Origin: Paracoccaceae bacterium
GTDB lineage: Bacteria > Pseudomonadota > Alphaproteobacteria > Rhodobacterales > Rhodobacteraceae
Assembly: GCA_026982275.1 (NCBI GenBank)
Contig: JALSHK010000507.1
Span: 1-7,319, forward strand
Reading direction: 5' to 3'
Length of the DNA stretch: 7,319 nucleotides
Below the pieces are notes generated by a model, which was not told where the DNA came from, made no database searches, and saw only the letters and a list, made by a program, of their open reading frames with translations. Every line of letters starts with the position of its first letter. Position 1 is the stretch's first letter. This document shows, in pieces, positions 1-5,763 of this stretch. Made by a program: the position numbers and the translations under genes.

Positions 1-123
1 AAGGCTCGGCCCAATTAACAAAACGCGGCTTTCCCGCCCCTCGCAGGCCGAGGCCAGCACCTCCAGCGGGCCGACGAAATCCATCTCCTCAACCCCGTCA
101 AATATCAATATTCCGATTTGCAT
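1..123 (-). CDS. DJ-1/PfpI family protein, N-terminal fragment (runs off left edge)
   Basis: Reading from ATG at 123 leftwards gives 41 codons with no stop before the window ends. The peptide starts MQIGILIFDGVEEMDFVGPL, then EVLASACEGRESRVLLIGPSL. A first beta strand (IGILIFDG) followed by E/D-x-x-D-x-x-GP-x-E-VL is typical of the DJ-1/PfpI (class I glutamine amidotransferase-like) fold, especially the branch containing isonitrile (isocyanide) hydratases and the N-terminal domains of GlxA-type AraC regulators. Asp15 sits where isonitrile hydratases have their conserved Asp. The catalytic cysteine 'nucleophile elbow' lies beyond the edge, so the exact function cannot be told. The start is supported by GAGGG at 128-132, four bases upstream, which overlaps the mgtE stop codon. 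The gene therefore probably shares the mgtE transcript. Family confidence is good; substrate is unknown. Confidence 0.8.
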   Translation of the reverse strand, partial: MQIGILIFDGVEEMDFVGPLEVLASACEGRESRVLLIGPSL

Positions 124-127
124 AATA

Positions 128-132
128 CCCTC
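128..132 (-). promoter_or_regulatory. Shine-Dalgarno GAGGG of the DJ-1/PfpI gene, embedded in the mgtE stop
   Basis: On the minus strand the sequence reads TGAGGG, then TATT, then ATG. The TGA is the mgtE stop codon (131-133) and its last bases are part of the ribosome binding site. With only 7 bases between the two genes, ribosomes ending mgtE would release on top of the next start, which favours coupled translation. Confidence 0.6.
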
Positions 133-1507
133 ATAACAGCATCAGGGCCGCCAGCCCGAGGAAGGAGAAAAACCCGACAATATCCGTGACCGTGGTCACA
201 AACGCCCCCGAGGCCAGCGCCGGATCCGCGCCGAGCTTGTCCAGCGTGATCGGCACCAATATCCCCGCCATGCCCGCCACCAGCAAATTCGCCACCATCG
301 CCAGCCCCAGCACCACGCCCAGCATCGGATCACCAAACCACACCACGCCGACAATGCCGATAATCACCGCAAATACCACACCATTCATCAGCCCCACCAG
401 GGTTTCGCGCAGCACGATGCGCAGGGCGTTGGAGGGGGTCAGATCCCGCGTGGCAATCGCGCGCACCGCCACGGTCAGGGTCTGGGTGGCGGCATTGCCC
501 CCCATCGAGGCCACGATCGGCAAAAGCACCGCCAGCGCCACGATCGCCTCGATCACATCGGTGAATTGCGAGATCACGATCGAGGCCAGAATAGAGGTTG
601 CCAGATTAACCGCCAACCACGGAAACCGCGCCTTGGTGATGCGCCAGACCTTGTCCGTCAGGTCCTCGTCCCCTACACCCGCAAGGCGGTTCATGTCTTC
701 CTCCACCTCGTCTTCCAGCACCTCCATGGCGTCATCGATCGTGATCACCCCGACCAGACGCCCCGCATGATCCACCACCGGCGCGCTGACCATATGATAC
801 TGGTTAAAAGCATAAGCCACATCCTCGATATCCTGATCCACAGGGATGGTGCGGAAATCCTTTTCCATCAGCTCGGCAATCGGAACCTCGCGCGCCGCCC
901 CCATGATGGTAGCCAGCCGCACCTCGCCCACGGGGCGCATCATCGGATCCACCACGATCACATCATAAAAGCTCTCGGGCAAATGATCGGCCTCGCGCAT
1001 ATAATCGATGATATCGCCGACGGTCCAATGCGCGGGGGCCACTACCACCTCGCGCTGCATCAGGCGGCCCGCGCTATCCTCGCCATAGGTCAGCGCCTGC
1101 TCGACGGCCACACGGTCGGCGTCATCCAGCCTTTCCAGCAGCTTTTCCTGCTGCGGCTCGTCCAGATCCTCCACCAGATAGACCACATCATCGGTATCCA
1201 GATCCCGCACTGCCTCGGCCAATACATCGTCCGGCAGATCGCGCATCACCTCGTCGCGCAGCCCCTCCTCCAGCTCCGAAAGCACCTCGCCATCGATCTC
1301 TTTGCCCCAAAGGGCCAGCAAGGACTCGCGCTCGGAAGGGCTGATCTGCTCCAGAATATCGGCAATATCGGCCTCGTGCAGCGGCTCCAGCAGGCCAAGC
1401 AGCTGCTGCTGCGAGCCTTGCTTCACCACCTCCAGCACGGCCTCCACCAGAGACACATTCAGGCCGTAATCTTCCTCGGCGGGGAAATCATGGGAATTAT
1501 CGGTCAT
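131..1507 (-). CDS. mgtE: Magnesium transporter MgtE
   Basis: A 458-residue protein, the normal length for MgtE, a homodimeric Mg2+ channel/transporter of the inner membrane whose cytosolic domains sense Mg2+ and gate the pore. Domains in order: an acidic helical N domain (about 20-135, rich in D/E and L), a CBS pair (about 145-265, with SAGRLM at 145-150, the FYDVIVVD strand and LVGVITIDDA near 251-260), a connecting 'plug' helix (about 265-290), and a C-terminal pore domain with about five membrane segments (295-458). Pore hallmarks are RFPWL (294-298), PIVASMGGNAATQT (330-343) and GAFVTTVTDIVGFFSFL (434-450); Asp442 in the last is at the place of the Mg2+-binding pore aspartate of Thermus MgtE. 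The start at 1507 has AGGGG (on the minus strand) 6 bases upstream. It is divergent from guaD and followed closely by the DJ-1/PfpI gene. No Mg2+ riboswitch (M-box) fits in the short leader. Confidence 0.96.
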   Translation of the reverse strand: MTDNSHDFPAEEDYGLNVSLVEAVLEVVKQGSQQQLLGLLEPLHEADIADILEQISPSERESLLALWGKEIDGEVLSELEEGLRDEVMRDLPDDVLAEAVRDLDTDDVVYLVEDLDEPQQEKLLERLDDADRVAVEQALTYGEDSAGRLMQREVVVAPAHWTVGDIIDYMREADHLPESFYDVIVVDPMMRPVGEVRLATIMGAAREVPIAELMEKDFRTIPVDQDIEDVAYAFNQYHMVSAPVVDHAGRLVGVITIDDAMEVLEDEVEEDMNRLAGVGDEDLTDKVWRITKARFPWLAVNLATSILASIVISQFTDVIEAIVALAVLLPIVASMGGNAATQTLTVAVRAIATRDLTPSNALRIVLRETLVGLMNGVVFAVIIGIVGVVWFGDPMLGVVLGLAMVANLLVAGMAGILVPITLDKLGADPALASGAFVTTVTDIVGFFSFLGLAALMLL

Positions 1508-1599
1508 GCTGCACCCCTTTTCTTTGGCTGCAATCTAGCGCAATCCGATTGCAATTGCACCGGCTATTTGAAACAAGGGACGAAACAACGGGGCGCATC
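1508..1599. promoter_or_regulatory. Divergent mgtE-guaD spacer with phased GCAAT repeats
   Basis: This 92-base spacer must hold promoters for both mgtE (minus) and guaD (plus). It contains GCAATC at 1530-1535 and again at 1540-1545, GATTGC at 1547-1552 (forming a 13-base inverted repeat, GCAATC-C-GATTGC, at 1540-1552) and the palindrome GCAATTGC at 1551-1558. The GCAAT units are spaced 10-11 bases apart, about one helical turn, as for a repressor or activator binding several adjacent sites. No clear -35/-10 pair was found; on the minus strand TAGATT just downstream of the repeats is a weak -10 candidate for mgtE. The ribosome binding sites are AGGGG for mgtE and GGGG (1590-1593) for guaD. Operator function is inference. 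Confidence 0.4.
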
Positions 1600-2889
1600 A
1601 TGTCACAGCTAATTCTCGGCCAGACCTTCAGCTTCACCGGCAATCCATGGCATATGCCAGCCGGGGAAGCCGTGCGCCATATCCGGCGCGGCGCGGTGCT
1701 GGTCGCGGACGGAAAGATCATCGCCGTGGATGAGGCCGACACGCTGATAGCCGCGCATCCGGCCGCGAAAATCACGGATCACGGCGAGGGCCTGATCATG
1801 GCGGGCTTTGTTGACAGCCACGCGCATTTCCCGCAAACCGCGATCATCGCCAGCTGGGGCAAGCGGCTGATTGACTGGCTTAACACCTATACCTTCCCCG
1901 AAGAAAGCCGCTTTAGCGACCCCGATTATGCGGCGCAGGTGGCCAATACCTATCTGGATCTGAATCTGGGCAACGGCATTACCACCGCCTCTGCCTTTTG
2001 CACCATTCACCCCGCCAGCGTGGATGCCTATTTCAGCGCAGCCCAAGCGCGCGGATTGCGGATGCTGGGCGGCAAGGTGATGATGGACCGCAACGCGCCG
2101 GATAATCTGCGCGATACAGCAAAAAGCGGCTATGATGACAGCAAGGCCCTGCTGCAAAAATGGCACGGGGTGGAGCGGCTTTCCTATGTGATCACCCCGC
2201 GCTTTGCCCCGACCTCGACCCCCGAACAGCTGGAAGCCACCGGCGCGCTCTGGGCCGAACACCCCGACACCCTGATGCAAACCCACCTTTCCGAGCAGCA
2301 TGAAGAGCTGGCATGGGTGAAGGAGCTGTTCCCCGAACACAGCGATTATCTGGCGGTATATGAGCATTTCGGCCTGCTGGGGCCGGGGGCCATCATGGGG
2401 CATTCGATCTATCTGGCGGATCGCGAATGGGATGCGATCCGCGATGCGGGCGCCAGCATCGCCCATTGCCCGACCTCGAATGCCTTTATCGGCTCGGGGC
2501 TGTTTCATGCCGTGCGCGCCCATGCGCTGGGTATTCGCACCGGGCTGGCCACGGATGTGGGCGGCGGCTCCAGTTTTTCCATGCTGCGCACCATGGCCAG
2601 CGCTTATGAAATCGGCCAATTACGCAATGATGCCCTGCACCCTGCGCAATTGCTTTATATGGCCACGGCTGGCAGCGCCCAGGCTTTGCATCTGGAAGAT
2701 AAAATCGGCAATCTGGAGGCCGGAAAAGAGGCCGATATCGTGGTGCTGGACCTCGCTTCCACGCCTGTGATCCGGCAAACCGCCGCCCGCGCGGATAATC
2801 TGTGGGAGGCACTATTTCCCACCCTGATGCTGGGCGATGACCGCGCGATCAAGGCGGTTTATATTGCCGGAAAACGACATTCCGGATAG
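1600..2889 (+). CDS. guaD: Guanine deaminase
   Basis: A 429-residue zinc amidohydrolase that hydrolyses guanine to xanthine and ammonia in the cytosol (EC 3.5.4.3), linking guanine to urate formation. Sequence support: the N-terminal metal motif GFVDSHAHFPQ with His74 and His76, directly followed by IIASWGKRLIDWLNTYTFP, which is characteristic of guanine deaminases and not of other members of the superfamily; QTHLSE with His229 and Glu232; GHSIYL with His268; and ATDVGGGSSFSML with Asp319. Arg201 in PRFAPTS is also a family hallmark. The length is usual for bacterial GuaD (about 430-440). I chose ATG at 1600 over the in-frame ATG at 1549 because homologues begin near this point and GGGG at 1590-1593 is well placed; the extra 17 residues would be encoded inside the divergent control region. 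A permease gene lies 112 bases downstream on the same strand, fitting uptake plus breakdown of purines. Confidence 0.94.
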   Translation: MSQLILGQTFSFTGNPWHMPAGEAVRHIRRGAVLVADGKIIAVDEADTLIAAHPAAKITDHGEGLIMAGFVDSHAHFPQTAIIASWGKRLIDWLNTYTFPEESRFSDPDYAAQVANTYLDLNLGNGITTASAFCTIHPASVDAYFSAAQARGLRMLGGKVMMDRNAPDNLRDTAKSGYDDSKALLQKWHGVERLSYVITPRFAPTSTPEQLEATGALWAEHPDTLMQTHLSEQHEELAWVKELFPEHSDYLAVYEHFGLLGPGAIMGHSIYLADREWDAIRDAGASIAHCPTSNAFIGSGLFHAVRAHALGIRTGLATDVGGGSSFSMLRTMASAYEIGQLRNDALHPAQLLYMATAGSAQALHLEDKIGNLEAGKEADIVVLDLASTPVIRQTAARADNLWEALFPTLMLGDDRAIKAVYIAGKRHSG

Positions 2890-2913
2890 ATAACGCGACG
2901 CGTCCCGTCCCAT

Positions 2914-2942
2914 TTGACACAAATTAGTTGCAAAACCAACCA
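2914..2942 (+). promoter_or_regulatory. Candidate promoter of the NCS2 permease gene (TTGACA -35)
   Basis: A perfect sigma-70-type -35 hexamer TTGACA occupies 2914-2919 in the 112-base gap after guaD. The -10 is poor: CAACCA at 17-base spacing (2937-2942), or CAATCT at 21 (2941-2946). Weak -10 elements are common in alphaproteobacteria, and initiation near 2948-2952 would put the hairpin at 2957-2997 right at the 5' end of the message. The permease could thus be transcribed alone as well as by read-through from guaD, after which no terminator is visible. Confidence 0.4.
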
Positions 2943-2956
2943 ATCTCTGGCCACAT

Positions 2957-2997
2957 TCCCTTATGCGCCGTCCAGAGCGCAGCTAACCAACGAGGGA
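2957..2997 (+). promoter_or_regulatory. Candidate purine (NMT1/xanthine-type) riboswitch masking the permease ribosome binding site
   Basis: Seen in the sequence: an outer stem UCCCU (2957-2961) with AGGGA (2993-2997), extendable by a U-G wobble (2962/2992); an inner stem UGCGC (2964-2968) with GCGCA (2977-2981); an 8-base apical loop CGUCCAGA; and a lopsided internal loop, one or two bases on the 5' side against about ten (GCUAACCAAC, 2982-2991) on the 3' side. The 3' strand of the outer stem is the Shine-Dalgarno sequence of the gene starting at 3002. Known: the NMT1 (xanthine) riboswitch class is a small two-stem RNA with a structured internal loop found in proteobacteria before purine transport and oxidation genes, binding xanthine or urate and turning translation off. 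The match in size, place and logic suggests membership; I could not check its consensus bases. It could instead be a plain SD-blocking hairpin. Confidence 0.5.
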
Positions 2998-3001
2998 CAA
3001 A

Positions 3002-4342
3002 ATGTCAGACACAAGCACCGGCAAATACGCCGATCCGAATATCACACCCCCCCTGCATCAGGCGGTGCCACTGGGGCTTCAGCATGTATTGGCAATGTTC
3101 GCCTCCAATGTCACCCCGTCGATCATTATCGCGGGCGCGGCGGGCTTTGCCTTTGGGGGCGCCGACATGACCTATCTTGTGCAAATGGCGATGCTGTTTG
3201 CCGGTGTGGCCACGCTATTTCAAACCATAGGCTTTGGCCCGGTCGGGGCGCGCCTGCCGATCATGCAAGGCACCAGCTTTGCTTTTGTAACGGTGATGAT
3301 CATCGTGGTGAATACCTATGGCATGGATGCGCTGATGGGCGCGATTATCGTGGCGGGCTTTTTCCACTTCAGCCTCGGGCTGTTTATCGGGCGGATCCGG
3401 TTTTTGTTTCCGCCTATCGTCATCGGCCTTGTTATCCTCACCATCGGTCTGAATCTGATCTCGGTGGGCATTAAATACGCAGCCGGTGGCGCGGCCAGCT
3501 TTCAGATGGAGGCCGAAAGCTTTGGCTCTCTGGCCCATTGGGGCCCCGCGCTTGTGGTAATATTGGTGGCGCTCGGCTTCAAATTCTGGACCAGAGGCAC
3601 ACTATCCGCTTCGGCAATTCTGATCGGTCTGCTTGCGGGCTATGTGGTGGCTTTGGCCACCGGTCTTGTAAGCTTTGGCGGCGAGCGCGGGGTTTTGGCC
3701 AAAATCGACGGGGCCTCGGCCCTGGCCCTGCCGCAATTCATGCCTTATGGCATCAGCTTTGAATTTGGTGCCATTGTGCCGGTGGCGCTGATTGCCATTG
3801 TATCGGCAATTGAAACCGTAGGCGATGCCAATGCCACCACCAAAGGCGGGGCCGGGCGCGAAGCTACCGATAAAGAAATCGCCGGCGCCACCTTTGCTGA
3901 CGGTCTTGGCTCGGGCATTGCGGCCCTGTTTGGCGGCCTGCCCAATACATCCTTCAGCCAGAATGCGGGCATTGTGGCCATGACAGGCGTGATGAGCCGG
4001 CATGTGGTTACCATCTCGGCGCTGTTTCTGATCGCGGCGGGGCTGTCGCCCAAAGTGGCAGCGGTGTTTTCTTCCATGCCGCTTCCGGTGCTTGGCGGCG
4101 GGGTGATTGTGATGTTTGGCATGGTGGCCGCAGCGGGGCTGAATATGCTGGCCGAGGTCAATATGAACCGGCGCAATATGATTATCATGGCGGTTTCGCT
4201 CTCGGTGGGGCTTGGCCTTGCGCAGGTGCCCACAGCGGTGCAATACCTGCCTGGCGTGCTGAATACCATGGCGGTTTCGGGCCTGCTGCCGGTGGCGCTG
4301 ATTGCGATTATTCTCAATCTGGTATTACCGCAAGAAGACTAG
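3002..4342 (+). CDS. NCS2-family nucleobase permease, probably xanthine/urate:H+ symporter
   Basis: A 446-residue, strongly hydrophobic protein of the nucleobase-cation symporter 2 (NAT/NCS2) family, with about 14 membrane segments as two inverted repeats in the inner membrane. Visible hallmarks: LQHVLAMFASNVTPS in TM1 with His28; the QGTSFAF segment (89-95) at the first broken helix; ETVGDANATT in TM8 with Glu271, the substrate-contacting acid of this family; and PNTSFSQNAGIVAMTGVMSR (314-333), the NAT signature with Gln320-Asn321. Uracil permeases usually have Glu in place of this Gln, whereas xanthine and urate carriers have Gln-Asn, so a purine substrate is favoured. Neighbouring guaD, puuD and 8-oxoguanine deaminase genes support xanthine, urate or a similar oxopurine. 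GAGGGA at 2992-2997 is 4 bases from ATG and lies inside the hairpin described separately. The gene ends before a strong two-way terminator. Family very sure; exact substrate not. Confidence 0.93.
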   Translation: MSDTSTGKYADPNITPPLHQAVPLGLQHVLAMFASNVTPSIIIAGAAGFAFGGADMTYLVQMAMLFAGVATLFQTIGFGPVGARLPIMQGTSFAFVTVMIIVVNTYGMDALMGAIIVAGFFHFSLGLFIGRIRFLFPPIVIGLVILTIGLNLISVGIKYAAGGAASFQMEAESFGSLAHWGPALVVILVALGFKFWTRGTLSASAILIGLLAGYVVALATGLVSFGGERGVLAKIDGASALALPQFMPYGISFEFGAIVPVALIAIVSAIETVGDANATTKGGAGREATDKEIAGATFADGLGSGIAALFGGLPNTSFSQNAGIVAMTGVMSRHVVTISALFLIAAGLSPKVAAVFSSMPLPVLGGGVIVMFGMVAAAGLNMLAEVNMNRRNMIIMAVSLSVGLGLAQVPTAVQYLPGVLNTMAVSGLLPVALIAIILNLVLPQED

Positions 4343-4387
4343 AGCAAACCACTTCAGCGCTTTTTACATGAAAATACCAAACAATAC

Positions 4388-4407
4388 CGGGGGCCATGTG
4401 GCCCCCG
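4388..4407. terminator. Two-way hairpin terminator between convergent genes
   Basis: CGGGGGCC (4388-4395) pairs perfectly with GGCCCCCG (4400-4407) around an ATGT loop, and the A-T pair next to the loop could extend it. On the minus strand the hairpin is followed by GTATTGTTTGGTATTTTC, moderately T-rich; on the plus strand by ATTCATTCC. It lies 45 bases after the permease stop and 24 bases beyond the stop of the amidohydrolase on the other strand, so it can end both transcripts. The rest of the 89-base convergent gap shows nothing further. Confidence 0.8.
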
Positions 4408-4431
4408 ATTCATTCCGGAACAGGCATCGGA

Positions 4432-5763
4432 CTATCCCGCCAATCCGAGCGCCAGCGCCCGCGCGCGCTCAGCCAGCACCGGCATATCAAGCCGCGCGAT
4501 TTGCCCTTCCCGCACCACAGCGCGACCTTCCACATAAAGATCGCGCACCCGCTGCGGGCCACACAGCACCAGCGCCGCCACAGCATCCCACGCGCCGGCA
4601 TTGGCCAGCCCTCGCATATCCCACAGCGCAAAATCGGCGCGCTTGCCAACCTCCAGCGCACCCAGATCAGGCCGCCCCAGCACCTGCGCGCCGCCCAGCG
4701 TCGCCACCTCCAGCGCCTCGCGGGCCGAAAATGCATCCGCCCCGTTTTGCACCCGTTGCAGCAGCATGGCCTGGCGCGCCTCGCCAACCAGATCCCCCGC
4801 ATCATTGCTGGCCGAGCCATCCACCCCGAGGCCCACCTTAACCCCCGCATCGCGCATCTGGCGCACCGGCGCGATGCCCGAGCCAAGGCGGCAGTTGGAA
4901 CAAGGACAATGGGCCACGCCCGTGCCGGTGGCGGCAAAAAGATCAATCTCGTTTACATCCAGTTTCACGCAATGCGCGTGCCACACATCCTCGCCCACCC
5001 AGCCGAGATCGCGGGCATATTCGCCGGGGCGACAGCCGAATTTTTCAAGGCTATAGGCGATATCCTCGTCGTTTTCCGCCAGATGCGTATGCAACATCAC
5101 GCCCTTGTCCCGCGCCAGTATCGCGCTATCGCGCATCAGCTCGCGGCTCACGGAAAAGGGCGAGCAAGGTGCCAGCCCGATACGCAGCATCGAGCCATCG
5201 CGCCCGTCATGCCACGCATCGATCAGCCGGATACTGTCTTCCAGAATATCCGCCTCGCGCTCCACAAGGCTATCGGGGGGCAAGCCGCCATCGCTTTCGC
5301 CAATGCTCATGGAGCCGCGCGTGGGATGAAAACGCATAGCAAGGCTTTGGGCCGCCTCGATGGTATCCTCCAGCCGCACCCCGTCGGGGTAAAGATATAG
5401 GTGGTCCGAAGACAGGGTGCAGCCCGAAAGCGCCAGCTCCGCCAGCCCGATCTGGGCCGAGATTTTCATATGCCCGGGCCGCATTCTGGCCCAGATCGGA
5501 TAGAGCGTTTTCAGCCAGCCAAACAGCAGCGCATCCTGCCCGCCCGGCACCACGCGGGTGAGGCTCTGGTATAGATGGTGGTGGGTGTTGACCAGGCCGG
5601 GGGTGACCACACAGCCCGAAGCATCCAGCACCTCGTCGGCGGGCATTTCCGGCCCGACCGAGGCGATGATGCCGTTTTCCACCAGCAGGCAGCCGCCTTT
5701 CAACTCGCGCCGGTCGCCATCCATCGTCACCAGCACATCGGCGTTTTTGACCAGCAGGCTCAT
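4432..5763 (-). CDS. 8-oxoguanine deaminase (amidohydrolase family)
   Basis: A 443-residue zinc amidohydrolase predicted to deaminate 8-oxoguanine to urate and ammonia (EC 3.5.4.32). Visible: PGLVNTHHHLYQ with metal ligands His61 and His63; FGWLKTLYPIWA (81-92), a segment I associate with the Pseudomonas Pa0142-type 8-oxoguanine deaminases; HTHLAEN with His227 and Glu230; WHAHC with His264; AHCPCSNCRLGSG (284-296); and GVDGSASND with Asp315. A C-terminal beta strand domain (LGALEVGKRADFALWD) is usual. Databases often name such proteins hydroxydechloroatrazine ethylaminohydrolase (AtzB) or chlorohydrolase, and atrazine turnover is an unlikely role here. Its ATG (5761-5763) overlaps the puuD stop by four bases (ATGA), so it is co-transcribed and probably translationally coupled with the urate oxidase that would consume its product. 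That pairing is the best argument for 8-oxoguanine over triazine substrates. An odd point is the extra cysteine in CSNC, where related proteins as I recall have Met. Confidence 0.83.
   Translation of the reverse strand: MSLLVKNADVLVTMDGDRRELKGGCLLVENGIIASVGPEMPADEVLDASGCVVTPGLVNTHHHLYQSLTRVVPGGQDALLFGWLKTLYPIWARMRPGHMKISAQIGLAELALSGCTLSSDHLYLYPDGVRLEDTIEAAQSLAMRFHPTRGSMSIGESDGGLPPDSLVEREADILEDSIRLIDAWHDGRDGSMLRIGLAPCSPFSVSRELMRDSAILARDKGVMLHTHLAENDEDIAYSLEKFGCRPGEYARDLGWVGEDVWHAHCVKLDVNEIDLFAATGTGVAHCPCSNCRLGSGIAPVRQMRDAGVKVGLGVDGSASNDAGDLVGEARQAMLLQRVQNGADAFSAREALEVATLGGAQVLGRPDLGALEVGKRADFALWDMRGLANAGAWDAVAALVLCGPQRVRDLYVEGRAVVREGQIARLDMPVLAERARALALGLAG

Noticed and set aside
1549..1599. 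Seventeen-codon N-terminal extension of guaD from the ATG at 1549
   Set aside because: The extension runs through the divergent control region, has no family-like sequence, and the ATG at 1600 has a better placed ribosome binding site.
1609..2619. Long reading frame (336 codons) antisense to guaD
   Set aside because: It is a shadow of the GC-rich guaD frame: its composition is rich in Gly/Arg/His/Gln with no recognisable domain, and guaD explains the DNA fully.
2897..2904. GACGCGTC palindrome after guaD as a terminator or operator
   Set aside because: It is only 8 bases, has no loop to form a hairpin and no T tract, and such short GC palindromes are expected in this base composition.
4396..5400. 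Plus-strand reading frame (334 codons) antisense to the 8-oxoguanine deaminase
   Set aside because: Its start lies inside the terminator hairpin and its composition is His/Arg/Pro/Ala-rich; it mirrors a well-supported amidohydrolase.
4432..5763. Reading the amidohydrolase as an atrazine-degrading enzyme (AtzB/TrzA type)
   Set aside because: The families are related and often cross-annotated, but overlap with puuD and the surrounding purine genes favour 8-oxoguanine.
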